Counted from the first letter of the stretch, positions 1 through 15,388 are shown. The stretch is DNA of 64,000 nt from Mesodorylaimus sp. YZB2_4 (GCA_030248295.1 JASANH010001564.1:62001-126000), one strand, 5' to 3'. A program made the numbers and translations. The notes: generated by a model from the sequence alone, not told the origin.

Positions 1-487
1 TTTAAAATTGAAATTATATATACAGTTGTCTTCCCTGCCATTTATCATATCGATCAGGCTTTTTTCGAGGGTCTGAAAGCAGTATTGACTCTTTTGGAGA
101 TGGTGGAAATCTACGATGTCACGCGGTTTCGAGTGGTGCTTTCAGTTCTATCAGGGCTTGGTAGGAAAGGGAAGTGGAGCATTAGGATTTTCTCCACAGT
201 TACTTTGTGAACATCATTCGTTGCCAAGGTGCTTACGAGGCTTAGTTTCCGTCTTGGTAAATGCGCCCAGGAATTATGGGTGGATTAGTCAAACGAGCTC
301 TTTCGAGTTAGCTGTGCTGTCTCAGTGGATTATGCGCAGGCCTAGCAGTAGAGCAGCCAGTCGGAATAAGTGTTCATACATTTGCTGGCACTAGAAACCT
401 GAGTCCAAAGGCGTATACACATAGCTTAGAATGCTTTATGTACACAGTATTTCGAGAAAGCCGAACACCTTGTCCAAGCAGGCCCAC

Positions 488-2551
488 CTAGCTAACACCC
501 CCGCCTCCCCTGTACTTCAGTCGAACGGGTACTGTCAGCAGGTATCCATGGTCGACCACGTAAATACGCTTATCGGCTCGGTTGTAGGCGACCATGTTGC
601 TGTTGCGATACAGGTTAGCCCAGGGGATCGATGTAGTTCGTGTCGTGTTTCGAAATAGATCGTAGGCTAGCACGATCTCGGACTGCAACTCGTAGGCACT
701 GCGAATCAAGTAGAGAGTGCCGCAGACGACGAATCCGTTCCCTAATTCTGTGTGATTGATCCATGTCAGGTTCCACGTTTCCATAATGGTCAGATTCTTC
801 ACGTCCAGACGACTGACTACCAAATATGGTTCGTGCCAGTAGTGATAGAGCACCCACAAGGCTTCATTTTCGTCGATGGCCATATCGAAGTAGCTGTAGG
901 ACAGGTTGTACAGGTAATGGTCGTATTTGTGAGCTGCATTCGGTATTTCTTGTTCCACGCAGTCCCCAGTGGCTATATCATATTTGGCGATCTTGGGTGT
1001 CCCAGCGCGATGGAAATAGAACGAGCCATCGTGGAAGACGTGGTTGGTGCCATCGAAGACGAATGGAAGGATGTAGTGCTCTCGGACCCTCTCCCTTCTC
1101 AGATCGGCTTCGTCCGCGTATTCGTACAAAGTGTTTCCATAAAAGTGGTGCGTGGCCCAACGTTTTGCGGCATCGACAGGCTGTTTGGCGGAGGCGTCAC
1201 GCATCCACGATCCGTAGTAAGTCTTGGCGTGGGCGTGGAAGACAGGATGACCCAGACTACCGACATAGCAGTCTGAAATGCTTCAGTGAGAGCAAGTGAA
1301 ATCGACCAGGAAATAGACCTTACGTGCAACTGCGCCTGGGATAACTGGCTCGAGAGTTGTCCCCAATGTGCTGGTCGTGCTGGGAGGCGTTGGTCGGCGG
1401 GTGAAACCGTAGGCGGTATCTGCAAAGTGGCGGCGTGAGCTAAGGCCAGTGAGAAACCCTCACTTACAGTTCTCAATGCAGACACTGAAGCAGTCCTCTA
1501 CCACGTCCTGCGTCATGTTGGGTAGCAACTCCAATATTCTTGGAGACAAGTTGTTCACCTCGTCGATAAAATCGACTGGCCATGCGCCAGGTGTGGGGCA
1601 TGTTATCGGCTCGGCAACTGGGCAAGTCGCTGGGTCAGGTGCTTGCAGTTCAGGGAAGTCACAAAGGCTGCAGTCGGCTGAAAGAGTATTCTCGAATCAG
1701 CCAGATGGAAAACCAGCCTTCGTTTTATCACTTACCATCCATACCATGGTTACCCGGTGGACCCCGCGGGCCTTCTGGACCTGTGCCGCAAGGTGGCCAA
1801 AGATTATCTGAAGGCAGCACCAGAGAAGAAGCACTGACTTACCCCTCGAACCTTGCGGACCTGCAAGATAAGTTCAAATAAAAAACTGTGACTCGATTTC
1901 CTCTGATCTCTCACCTGGAAATCCTGGCATTCCTGGCACACCTGGCAGACCGGGTTGACCTAAGACATTCAAATCAAACTACAAAAATGCCTCTATGAGT
2001 CAACACAACACAAGAACATACCGGGCGGTCCAGGAGCACCTGAAACAATGAAATTTCCTTAGTTCTTAGCAGTCCAACAGGACCCTTTTTGTCTCACCCG
2101 GATCTCCTTTCTCATCTTGATTCGAACTAGCGCAATATTCGTGCAGTTTCAGGCACTTATCCACAATCACGTCTTTCTAAAATCATGTTCTCCAAATCTA
2201 CTTCCTTCAACTCGACCATGTTTTACTCACCGGAACCCTGGACAACGTATTGACCCACGACCTCCTCGGATCGGCAGTCGTAGACTTGAGATCGGGTTCA
2301 GCAGTCGGCTGGGCCTGAATGGGACCTTGAGCACGTCTCCTCCATCGCGAAGAGTCGTCGTCCCCACCATCGTCCTCTAATTCATTATCAGCCTCTATAA
2401 TCGACTGGCACTCTAAGCACTGGTTTTTAGCCTTCTCCAATTGAATGTAAGATACGACAACGGCAACTATCGATAATACAAATACAAATAGTTGCAAAAA
2501 GTGTAGAATTCGAACGTGGAAAAGAAAACGTTGTTCGTCCATGGAACTCAT
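488..2551 (-). CDS. Type II membrane collagen-olfactomedin protein (colmedin/gliomedin-like)
   Basis: Exons on the minus strand, 5' to 3': 2551-2231, a very short one near 2110-2098, 2039-2022, 1959-1915, 1860-1843, 1780-1736, 1677-1468 and 1272-488; about 484 residues. Exon 1 encodes a short cytoplasmic tail, one hydrophobic segment starting about residue 13 (ILHFLQLFVFVLSIVAVVV) and an acidic linker with no cleavable signal, so the topology is type II. The next exons encode Gly-X-Y triplets and all begin by completing a split Gly codon. The last two encode a Cys-bearing linker and an olfactomedin domain (GHPVFHAHAKTYYGSW; MVAYNRADKRIYVVDHGYL near the C-terminus). This order is that of gliomedin and the UNC-122/colmedin proteins, which act at cell surfaces in neurons and muscle. 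The role here is inferred from that family. The acceptor of the exon near 2098-2115 is uncertain. Confidence 0.88.
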
Positions 2552-5230
2552 AATACAACCAGATCGATTACCGACTTTTGAATAAGCCTTTTTGGACAAG
2601 CAGGGGCGTAGGTATGATAAAGCCGTATGTGTGCATTGCTTATCACTTTGTCCTAGTTCCTCTTCGCACAAGTGTCTTGGCTGTGGAGTGCCTCGAGCTG
2701 CCAGACTCATTATCACTTTGGTAAACTTTTTTGCAGCTAGGGGCTCTGTAGAGAACAGTGCAGTGATAAGAATTGGGTAAGAATGCATTCTGAACGGATG
2801 TGTTGACTGCATATTGACCATGCAGTGGAAGAGTGACCAGCACGAGCAGAGCATGTTTCGTTTATCCAAGCTACGTCCTTGTGGTCTTTTGTCCATTTTA
2901 CGCCCTTTCTTGGCCACATTATGTTTTCATTTGCCATTTCCTTCTTGGCATGGAAGGTGTCGAGGTTGGTGGTCTCGTTCACGCTTCGCAGCTGACACGA
3001 GAACCTTCTTCCGTCCTAATTTTCTTTGAAAGGCGATTGAAAGTGGTCTGCCTTTGCCGGAGGTCGTTCACCCGTGAATCGTATCCTCATCAAAAATGTG
3101 CACGCACGTATAATTTTCAAAAATTATGGCCATTAGGGGTGGCGCATTTGTCATAGCTCTTGGCCAACTTCGCAAGTGTCATTTGTCTGGATGGTTTTTT
3201 TGAGAAAGAAAAATAGACGACTGGAGTGTCAACGCTAACTCCTGCCCAGCCAAGGATAATTATTTATGAGCAGACGCTGACATTTTTTGGAATGTTTTCC
3301 AACCTAAGTTTGAATTTAGTGTCTCCGATAGCGCACGCAGAATGGAAGAGCCCTTCAGTCGTCTGTTCTAGGTCTTTGACTTTGCAAGCTTAGACGCCAT
3401 AAGTAGAAGCCGGCTTCCCAGATTAGACGCGGATTCATCCAGGCAAAGCAAATATTCCGAGCACGCCGACACGATCCATCGGGGATCACCTTTGTGCCGG
3501 ATGGTAATGACGGGCGGGGCATGGTCACTGAACGAGCTCCATTATGTTCATGTAACCGCGTCAGGTATTGCCCATAGCACCTGCCTTTGTTGAACGGCTG
3601 GACACCTTTTGTCGGTCGGTAATCCCTTGTAGTGGATGGGTAAATAGTGTCCAAGTATTCCAAACGCGCCATGGTCGCTGTCCAGTCCATATGGCCACCA
3701 AACGGTCTTTAATCCTTTCGTTACATAGTTGCTTCTTTTGTGAAAACAACTCGCCGCCTGGTGAACGAGCTCAAAGCGTGGTGAACAATGTGCCAAATCG
3801 GGCTGTTTGCTAGTGAGGGCTCAGCATGGGAAAAACAAATGGAATCCCAACGAAGGCCAGTGCACAAGAAACTTTGTGGATCGATTGCATTTTTTAGGTT
3901 CCTCGACCTGTCGGACTGTAATGTAGGATGGGGAATCCGGACACAAGTCCGATTCAAATAAAACGGTTCCCTCCCGAGTTGAGTCAGTAAACAGGATTTC
4001 CTTCCCTTTGTCAAAGGACAAACACGCTGTAGGTGTGGGCTTTTGTTACAACCCTAAGACACTGCAAGACACATTTTCGAAACGATGGTCACGTTTTGTT
4101 CAACGAGTGAGGACAGTGCAATGTTTACTGTAGATTGAGCAGACAGTAAAGTTCAAGGTCGTTATGCGTCGGGTATTGGATGTACAGTAGAGTCCACCCA
4201 CGAGCCCAAAGTACACATTGAAGGGGCGAGCGAGCAGTCGAGGTATGCACGACCTTATTGGAACTATCTCATAGATCGCAATCTCGAATATAGATGGCCT
4301 TTTTTATCATGCGAGATGCGCCCAGATTCGAGGCGATGCGCATGAGAAAATGTCAACCCGCATCAACCGTCGAGGACGTCTGGCCTCAAATGGACGCCTT
4401 TTTATAAATCTCTACCCTGCGCCCGTGGGCAATATTTGCACGTGTCCAACGAATGACGACATTTTTCGACACATAAAGGCCTCTTTTGGCGAGAAGCACC
4501 AAGGTCATTTCTCCGTGATCGAATTGAGTTCTGTCAGCCGGAACGGAGACCGTGGGAGCAAAAATGTATAATCCACTGTCACTATGCCTTGTACACCAGT
4601 GCTCACGCTGGTATGTCAACGCGAATTCTGTTCAGATTAGAATGCACGCTGGGACCTGTAAAGCTGTAGGGTGCTTGAGAGCGCATAGGAGCATACTGTA
4701 TGTATAAGAAGGGCGATGGGTTTTGTGCCCGTTCCAACCAGACCCAGACGGACAGAAAGAGACGCACTTCGTGGATGTTGCTGGTTGAGACAGGCCATCA
4801 GACGGCATACTAAACTAGAAATACACAAAAGACAGCGGTGTCTCAAAGTTTTAAAATAAGTCTGTAAAAAATGAGATACAATCTACGCCATTGTCTGCAC
4901 TTGAAGTGTACTGGTTGAGTAACCCGAGCAGAATGGAGACCAGCGTACCTTCGGGCTATGCTGCTGTACCTGTTTACAAAACATTCATATCATGAATTGG
5001 TCGGCAGATGGCCCATACGCAATTAGAAGGTACGAACGGTCGTGGGAATCCTGCCACAACGACCACCCGCGCTCCAGTCGGCCCCAGCCAATAGGAGTCC
5101 ATCGAGAGGGGAGGCGGAGCTTGGCGCCGGGCTGATCGTAAGGACTCGATTCAGAGTTTTCATTTCGCAGTGCCCAAACGATTGGTGTCGACGTTGAGCA
5201 GTCACTCAGCTAAAGTCCTTTGGAGCTAGA
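2552..5230. other. Intergenic region, no gene recognised
   Basis: Open frames here are short, overlap on both strands and match no family I know. None of them links through splice motifs into a longer product. The minus-strand frame at 3355-3690 is the longest, and its residues suggest no domain. The first few hundred bases presumably hold the promoter and 5' UTR of the collagen-olfactomedin gene. The last few hundred bases precede the helix-loop-helix gene and include a CCAAT-like motif near 5089-5094. No clear repeat was noticed. Confidence 0.5.
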
Positions 5231-5979
5231 ATGGCCAGGAAGCCGTGCCTTTACCCCAAACCGTCCTTGTCGCCAGCAATGGCTGCTCGAAGAGCTGTAT
5301 TGCGTAGAATTCATAAACGTGCATTATTGAACGAGCTCCGATCACTTCTTCCGAATTTAAGAAACCTTCGACGAGCGGACGAGGTGAGCATGGTGGCTAC
5401 GTATGGAATGTGCTGGGCACCCAGGTTTACTGTATTGTGTCAATAGGACTACACTTGCACACTTCCTGAAATAAGATGCCTGCATCGCTAAGTATGTCCC
5501 CACCAGCACCCTGACTATATTTTCATTGAAATTTCAGCTCACAATCGTTCGCGAAACCACTCGATTCATCAGCGAGTTGGAAGCCACAGTCAAGGCCCGC
5601 CTCAGAGCTGGATCTCTTAATCTGAGTAAGTTCCTTCGAAAGTTTGGTGGGAAAGTAATTGGGCTATTCTTATTCTGTTGATTGGCATAGTGGTCTGTTG
5701 CTAGTGTACACACGTTTCTGTTTGGGGGACACCCAACTGCACGCAATGCCCTTTCCTGCATCAGAACAGGCATCAGATCCAGTGAGATCAAGTGAGCACC
5801 CAGTGGCATCAGATCCGTCAGATCCAGTGAGATCACTGTCACAATATCCAACCTCGTATATTTCAGAATCTCTCGAATCGACAGATATTACTATGCAAGA
5901 CCTGCGAGAGCGTTTTGCCAGTCATGGCGGAGTGGATGAAGAGGGAGAGGTGGACGAAGGTGCAGTCGGCACTGCGTGA
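5231..5979 (+). CDS. Small helix-loop-helix protein, ID/extramacrochaetae-like
   Basis: Three exons, 5231-5383, 5538-5625 and 5867-5979, splice in phase to 117 residues. Residues about 20-75 form a helix-loop-helix: helix 1 RAVLRRIHKRALLNELRSLL, a loop of about ten residues, then helix 2 LTIVRETTRFISELEATVKA. The first intron falls at the start of helix 2. The tail is acidic (EEGEVDEG). No canonical E-box-reading Glu/Arg pattern is seen before helix 1, so the protein may be a dominant-negative HLH of the ID/emc type, which sequesters bHLH activators. The small size also fits that class. The alternative is a divergent bHLH, because the residues before helix 1 are rather basic. The fold is fairly clear; orthology is not. 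Confidence 0.6.
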
Positions 5980-6431
5980 CCACATCTGCTGTGTGATTCG
6001 ATGAGTACAAGGTGCAATATTGAGTCTGTGTACAGTATTCGCTACTCTGCTGTGTGATCTTTACCAGCTTGCCTTTACTGCCTTTTGTGCCTTGGTGATC
6101 TCGTGTTCTGTAAAGACCTGACTTTGAACCCTGGTTGTAGCATGGCATGGCTCTACTGAATACTTGGGCGTTAGTTTAACAGGCACTGCTGCATCAGCCA
6201 TACATCATGGAGCTGCAAATAACTGATTCAGCACCCATTACTAGAGACTATAGCAGCTGTTGGATGATAAGACTAAATTTTGAATTTCCCGCTAATTTGA
6301 GCTGGATTCAACTTGTACCTGAAAATCACAGTTCTTGCAGCAGTTTCACAACTACCGTAACCAAGACTATTTTTAAGGAATTTTGGTATAATTTTCTGTA
6401 GAACACTTGAAAAAAGCATTGTAGCTCCCGA

Positions 6432-8920
<2,489 letters not shown>

Positions 8921-9232
8921 ATGGTACACTTATACAAAAGATATCTTGATCGGAAAGCACTGCTTTTACTTTTAAAGTGACTTTTGTCATTCTTGTTTGT
9001 GAGTCAGTTGCAAAACGCAGTTCTCCTCGACTCTGGTGTGTAAACGTCATTTGTATAGCGAGCGGGCGGGGCGTGGCGGATGGTTTCTCGAAGAAACGTT
9101 TTTTGTTAGCTATGAAAAGAAATTTTGTAGAAGGGGCTACTGGGTAGGTAGGAGAATGGTTATTGCGATAGCGGCTTCGACGAGGACAGCTGTTTCCCCT
9201 GGGCGCTCTACCAATTTTACGTATCCGCAGGG

Positions 9233-10929
9233 ATGAGCGATGAAAAAGCGATCGATGTAAGCCCCTGTGCGTGCCCTTGGCTACTTAGCTGTTGCGGTTG
9301 CCTGGAAGCTGAAACGGCAGCTGCGCCGGGGTCTTCTAGTCGGGGACATAAAGCTAGCGAGAGAGGCGAGGATTGGAAGCCGGGATGCAGTTGCTATTGG
9401 CTCTCTCTGGTTGCTAGGACGTTCTCACGTGTTTTACAAACCGTCAGCCATTTCCGACAGACTCTAGCCAGTCGGGCAAAACTAGTTAGCCAAGAATTGA
9501 GGCATCAATTAACTGGCTCAGCTATAACTCATATCAGTGGGGAGTCCGTGAGATCGCTGGTCGCTATGCGTTTCAGTCGACGCGCAACGCCTTCGCAGCC
9601 CATCGTAGCAGAAATGGCGGTGGAGGAGGACGATGCGATGGACGAGAATGACAAGCCCCTCTCGGCCACAGAGCCGACTGGGACGGGCGGAGTGAAGATA
9701 CAACTGAACGAGAATGCCCTCAAAGCTGGCACATGGCTGAAGGGGAAAGTGCTGATTGAACACTCCCTGCCCCAGGTCTCCAACGTGACCATAACTGTGA
9801 AGGGCGTGGCACTGGCCCAGTTCGGATCGGATGATGGAAAAGAGTACAAGTCGAAGAACGAGTTCCTGTCGGAAGTCATCGATCTTGGCGGCGATGTTGA
9901 GCAGAAGCTGCTGCTATTAATACCCAATGAAAACAACGAGATTCCCTTGCCTTTTCAGTATCGATTGCCGGTCGATATACCGCCATCGTTCGTGGGTATG
10001 TCGTTACGGGTGTGCAGTGCAGGGTTAGTCATAGAGGCAAAGGAACCCACGCAGCCGCAGCTAGGAACATACCTCGTCAGGGTGATGTTTCAAACCCAGA
10101 TCGGTTCGCGCGGTAAAATGTTCACCAAAATCTACTAGCGAGTTTTTGGTCCCCTGATTTGCAGGTGGGGTCCTGGGACACCGGTACATATTGCGCAGCC
10201 TATCACACACTGCAAGTGTCCGCAGAGGCTAGAGTGTGTGGTGGTCACTTTTATTTCTCTTCAGGCAACCACGGTTCCATCAGTTACGAATGCACGGCCG
10301 TCGTGCGCTTCACATCAGCCTTAACCAGAAGACGAATTCGTAAAGCTCAGTTCCATGTGCACCCAAAAAATATTCGCAGTGGAAGCGAACCAGCGACTCC
10401 AACAGTCGGATCACCGACCGCCCTGACCCCGCCCCACAGTCCGTGTCCAGTGCAAGGGGCCACGACTGTCTCTTACACCCATCGTATGAGCTCGTTCGGA
10501 GTCTCCGACGGCACCGTGGACATTCGACTGCACACGGATGAGACGAACCTGAAACGAGGTCGGACATCGATCAACGTCGAATTGGAAGTCAACAATAAAA
10601 CCAGCCTGCATTTACGGGATGTCAGGTATGGCCTGATGCTAAGCGTGGAATGGAACGCCAAGGGCAGGCGACTCACAGAAAGGAAAATTGTGGCCGAAGA
10701 ACGACAAGAAGATTTCTGTTTGAAACCTGCAAAAACCATTCAACTGGAAAAACAATTTGCGCCAGTTCCAATCGACCTGCCACCAACTGTCGAATTTGCA
10801 TCAGCTCGTGCCAAGATCGGCGTGGACGAGAGGCCCCTGTGTCGCTGCTCCTACGTCCTGTTCGTCAAGCTGGTGCCACCGAACTTTGCCAAGACTTGCT
10901 TAGTTGAGATTCCACTGAACGTGTATTGA
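9233..10929 (+). CDS. Alpha-arrestin-type (arrestin domain-containing) protein
   Basis: Two exons, 9233-9995 and 10265-10929, joined in phase 1 (GTATGT donor, TTCAG acceptor), give up to 475 residues. An arrestin-N fold runs from about residue 153 (VKIQLNENALKAGTWLKGKV) to YECTAVVRF across the intron. An arrestin-C fold follows (DIRLHTDETNLKRG to CLVEIPLNVY at the stop). Alpha-arrestins are endocytic and ubiquitin-ligase adaptors for membrane cargo. No PPxY motif for NEDD4-type ligases is visible in the tail, which is unusual for the family. The first ~150 residues are not conserved and start with a Cys cluster (CACPWLLSCCGC) that could be lipid-modified. The true start may instead be Met at 9614, or the first exon may be split, since a GTAAGC donor lies at about 9257. 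Confidence 0.82.
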
Positions 10930-12221
10930 TGTGATGGGGGTGATCATGTCCTGGTGACTTCGTTGGCTTACACTATCTCGGTGCGCGACACTATTTAGGG
11001 CTACCCTTCTAATTACCCTCGCTTATGTTTATAATGTGCTTGCGGAATCTTCCGGTCAATGCATGCTACACAGCACAGCATGGTTGAATACGAAGATATT
11101 TTGGGCGGCCCCCTGTGCTTTTGAGACAGAGACAGGTCCCTTCACCCGGGGCATTCGATCGATGCAGCCGAGACCCCTGCTGTCTTCACGGTGTCTAGTT
11201 TTGAACATGGCTTGACTCTCCATGGTTGATTTCTATGGAGATGAGTTGACACGCTCCACCAGGGCAATTATCCGGGTAAAAGCATGTGAAGCACATCCTG
11301 TCTGCGTTCTAGTTTTAAAGAGAACACGGCTTTCTCAATTTCTTATCGCCTCGCAATCCCCAGTTCAGAAGCTTCTTCAAAGAACGTGTTTTTGGAGTAA
11401 TTTCTCTGCTTAACCACGTGAGATACGCACTCTGGCGTTTTTACATCACTTACCCAGCCGCTTGACGAATAAACGGTAATTTGGAACGTTTGCTTTGAAT
11501 TTAAACTGAGCAGAGATAAGCTTATCACTGGTGATGGGAAATAGCCGATTTATGTGGTGTGTAGTCTCGGTCCCGGGCGCAGTCTCATGACAGGTGGCAT
11601 CGGTCATCCGCTTGATATGGTAGCTAAAAGAACCGTAGGTCCTTACAATGGAGCAACGTCCAGTTCCGAATTCAAATTTGGCGCGCTTGATATAAGCGGC
11701 GATGTTTTTATGCATAGGCGTATAGAACGTAAACAAACCGGTTGGCAGTTTCTCGTTCAATCCAGTCGGCTCGTTATTAGCTACGGTTGTTTTTGCAGTC
11801 TTGGTGACATTTTGTTCGGGACTTTGGATAACGTACCTTGGCTGTTACCTTTTAGTGAGGCATGGTGTCAAACGAGTTTCGTCTGCTTACTTTCATCTGA
11901 TGTGGAATGTGAAAGGTGGTGCCAGGTGGCGAGACTCTCCCGCCGGAAAGATGTACTAGCCTGATGGCTAGCTTTCTCGAAGTCTTGAATTATGCATGCC
12001 TATTTGTGCCATTAGCGCGGTTGTAAAGGAGCTGCTCGTATTCTGATTTATGAAAACCTGTAACGGCGTGAGCCAGGTTCTAAATGGAATCCGGAGTTGG
12101 CGGGATGGTACTATATGTATTTTTGGATTTGATTTATGGCGCGATAATAGAAAGATGTTCAATGTTTCGGTGTGACTCATAGCCAGCTGAATTTTCGTTG
12201 TAGGGCATTAAGGTCGGCGCG
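10930..12221. other. Intergenic region, nothing recognised
   Basis: No frame here resembles a known protein or joins neighbouring exons. The region lies between the stop of the arrestin-type gene and the start of the transporter gene and should contain the 3' UTR of the former and the promoter of the latter. A pyrimidine-AG acceptor-like site ends at 12203, about 18 bases before the transporter ATG, which could mark a 5' UTR intron or a trans-splice site. Confidence 0.45.
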
Positions 12222-15133
12222 ATGCATTTCGACGACATTTTGAAACAATATCTGGGCGAATTCGGGCGTTATCAGAAGATCCAATATGTTCTCGTCTGTT
12301 TGCCCACGATTTTTACGGCCATGCACACTTTATCGTGGACTTTCACGGGAGCCAAAATGGATCATCGGTAAGTTTCTTTAGGCTGATACCTACAGGTACC
12401 AGGCACCTGAGAGAAGTTGATAAGCGGGAAACAGTTTCCTGCGTGCGTCAAAAGTTTGGGATAATATGTGCTTGTCTTACGTTGATCCAAGAATAACTAT
12501 GCAGCCGATATTTACAGGTGCCCCCTTTCTAATCGTACATGAGACGATGCCTTGTATGAGATGCTGGGCGCTGTTGATCGATCCTGAAGGATGGCCCAAA
12601 ATCAATCATTTCATTCTGTTTCAGTTGTCTGTATCCAAACGAGTCGAAAAATGCAAGCTACGCGTATGAAAATGAAATTGACCAGCATTGGATTGAAAAC
12701 GCGTCGAGATTGGTCGACACTTTTGGTAAAAACCAATCGTTTTGCGAGAGACTTTCCGGTGTCAAGTTTAATGATCCTCTATCCGCGAATCCCAGAGATT
12801 ATCATACGGAGAAGTGTGCTTCGGGCGGATACGCTTGGGATACTAGTTTGATGGACTACTCGGCAGTGAGATATGTAAGTACAATAAATAACTATCATGG
12901 TCCTATAATCTAAGTTTGACACATTGTTTCAGTGGGAACTGAACTGTGATAAATCTTGGACACGAAGTTTTGTCCAGTCTATGTATTACATTGGCCAGTT
13001 TTTCGGGTCGTTGATTTTGGGACCATTATCCGACAAGTAAGTTCATCAAAACAAATTTAGGTCTCTTTTCATGTTGTATACATGATATGTTTATAGGATT
13101 GGAAGAAAAACGGTATTTTTCATAGCGATAATGATCCAGATCGCGTGTGGAGCTGTCATGGCCTATCTGCCTTGGTGGCCATTGTTCGCTATTTTCCGTA
13201 TTGGCGTCGGTTTTGCTCATCCTGGAATTTTCTTAGTGGCGGTTGTAATTGGTGAGTTTGAAAAGCACTACAAGGAATGGCCATCATCCTAGAGCATATT
13301 TCGACACTGTTTAGGCATGGAACTGGTCGGTCCAAGTCGACGCATGTTGGGCGGCATCGCGAGCGGTCTGTTCTTCGCAGCGGGCCAAATTGTTTTGGGA
13401 GCTTTAGCTTATTTTATTCGAGATTTCCGAAATTTCCAATTGACCATTTCATTGCCAGCCATTGTTTTCATTTCTTATTGGTGGTACGGTTGTTTGTTTT
13501 GTTTCGGTCTCTTTATCTACAATAGCTGGTGTTTACTTTAGGCTTGTGCCCGAAAGCGCACGTTGGTTGTTGTCTCAGCGTCGCTTTCTCGACGCCGATA
13601 GAATTCTACAACGTGCTGCCAAAATAAACCAGCGCACTTTACCAGCAAACTGGTACGAACAGATCGATGTAGAGGTACGTAGTTTGATGTATTTATTTGT
13701 TTTGTCATTGTTCAATGTCTGAAGTGTATCCTACCAAGTTGACAAGTCTTACGGCAGCTTATGCTGAGATAACAAGTTATTTATGGCTTCGTTATAACTT
13801 TACTTTTCTCTGTAGCAAAAGCCGCAGCCGCCTCGGGAAACTAAAAAGGGATTTCAAGGAATTTATGAAGGCTACGCATCGCTTTTTCGAACACCAAATA
13901 TCAGAAAGCGCACTTTGTTGGCTTCATGTATTTGTTGGTAAGATTGAGTTGTTATTCATGTTTTTCCGCCGCCTACTACAGTTGCTTGTTCTAGGCCAGC
14001 GGTGAGCATGGTCTACTATGGCTTGGCTATGAATCCAAGTTTCATGGGCGGCGATAATCGCTTGGGTTTTATCGTTGGAGGCATATTGGAATTTCCTAGT
14101 CTAATCATCGTCTTGTTGACCATCAACACCATCGGGCGCAAGTTCCTGTGCATGGTCGGCTTCTTATTGGCCGGTCTGTGCTTGTTCACGACAATGTTTG
14201 TCCTGTGGATCGATTCAAGTATGTTTGTCACGTGGTCATGGATGGATCGTCATGTGATTACGTACGTGAGTTGTCTTCGTTTTAGGTGCTGAGACGACCA
14301 TCATGGTTTTGGTTGTTATTGGCAAAAGCGCATTGACTGGCGTGTATGCCATTTTGTACATTTTCACACCGGAATTGTTCCCGACTACTGTTCGAAGCAC
14401 GGCGATGGGCTTGTGCAGTATGATTGCTCGTGTGGGTGCAGTTTCGGCTTCGTACATCGCTTTGTATCTGGTAAGTTATAGTTTAGTCTAATCCTGTGGG
14501 TTATTCACCTTTGTGTACCTGGCTGAACGTTTAGGCCGATGTGAGCAAGATTGCAGCGTGTAGTATTTTTGCGGTCTTGGCAACAGCAGCTGGATTCGCT
14601 TGCATCGGTTTGCCCGAAACTGCTGGTCAGCCATTTTTGGAAACGATTGAAGAAGCTGAACATTTCGGAAAGTATGTGCTATTAACTGCGTTGCATGGCG
14701 GGTCTAAATTGCTTGGCGTGTGTCAAATAGGGCCGCAAGTTCTCTTGGGGATCTTGCAGTTGCAGGAACTGCGGAAAAAGCTCTTGCAGCGGGTGCAGGG
14801 GCACGGATATTGAACTGAGAATTGCGTGGGCCTGATAAAAGATTTATTGCGTCTATCGGACGTTTCGTAGTGCAAGAAACATGTCGGAAGGAAAGGATGA
14901 CCTTGCCATGCCCTCACGCTGTTATGCGGCTCAGGGGTAGATTGCTAATCGTTTTTTTTTTCAGACATTTACCAATGTTCAAGTTTCTGGAGAAGAAGAA
15001 CCGGCAGCCAGGCGGCATGACGTCTTCAAATGAACCTGCGCAGGAAATGCTGATGAAATCGGCTCCTGCCACGGATGAGCATAAATCGGAAATTGCGGCA
15101 GCACCAAATGACATTGAAGCAAAGAATGTTTGA
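12222..15133 (+). CDS. SLC22-family organic cation/carnitine-type transporter (MFS)
   Basis: Eleven exons: 12222-12367, 12625-12874, 12933-13036, 13097-13251, 13315-13483, 13542-13674, 13816-13937, 13995-14218, 14286-14470, 14535-14671 and 14965-15133; 597 residues, phases consistent. SLC22 hallmarks are the N-terminal MHFDDILKQYLGEFGRYQ, a large extracellular loop after TM1 with several N-x-S/T sites, the MFS motif between TM2 and TM3 (GPLSDKIGRKT), PESARWLLSQRR after TM6, FRTPNIRKRTLL and, late in the protein, YIFTPELFPTTVRSTAMG. About twelve hydrophobic segments are present. Family members carry organic cations, anions, carnitine or zwitterions across the plasma membrane. The substrate cannot be read from sequence. 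The hydrophilic tail is rich in Lys, Ala and Glu. Confidence 0.93.
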
Positions 15134-15321
15134 ATCGATTTATATGTTCTATTATGAACTAGTAGGTGTGTGGTTTAATCTGTGTCCTTTTCTGTTTTGA
15201 AATGAGAATATTTTATTATGCTGCAAATGACAGCCCCTCGATTAGTTTGACATTTTGTGCTAGCTTTGCATTGGTTTGCAGTATTACTTGGAGGCAAATG
15301 CGTCCTATTGGATTTTGCATA

Positions 15322-15388
15322 AATAAATGATGGACGTTCTTATGTGAGAAAGGGCTCTCTGATGTGAGCTCGAGTGACGAGAAATAAA
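15322..15388 (+). promoter_or_regulatory. Polyadenylation signals after the SLC22 gene
   Basis: AATAAA occurs at 15322-15327 and again at 15383-15388, about 190 and 250 bases after the transporter stop codon. These are the likeliest 3' end signals for that transcript. This is a motif match only; the cleavage site was not tested. Confidence 0.5.

Noticed and set aside
752-1299. Plus-strand frames of 157-174 codons
   Set aside because: They are antisense shadows of the olfactomedin-domain exon, whose minus-strand translation is clearly conserved.
3355-4021. Retrotransposon reverse-transcriptase remnant
   Set aside because: Several frames are open on the minus strand but none shows reverse transcriptase, integrase or endonuclease motifs.
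12519-12560. Extra exon of the SLC22 gene after the TTTACAG acceptor
   Set aside because: In the required phase it meets a stop; joining 12367 directly to 12625 gives the family sequence DHRCLYPNES in frame.
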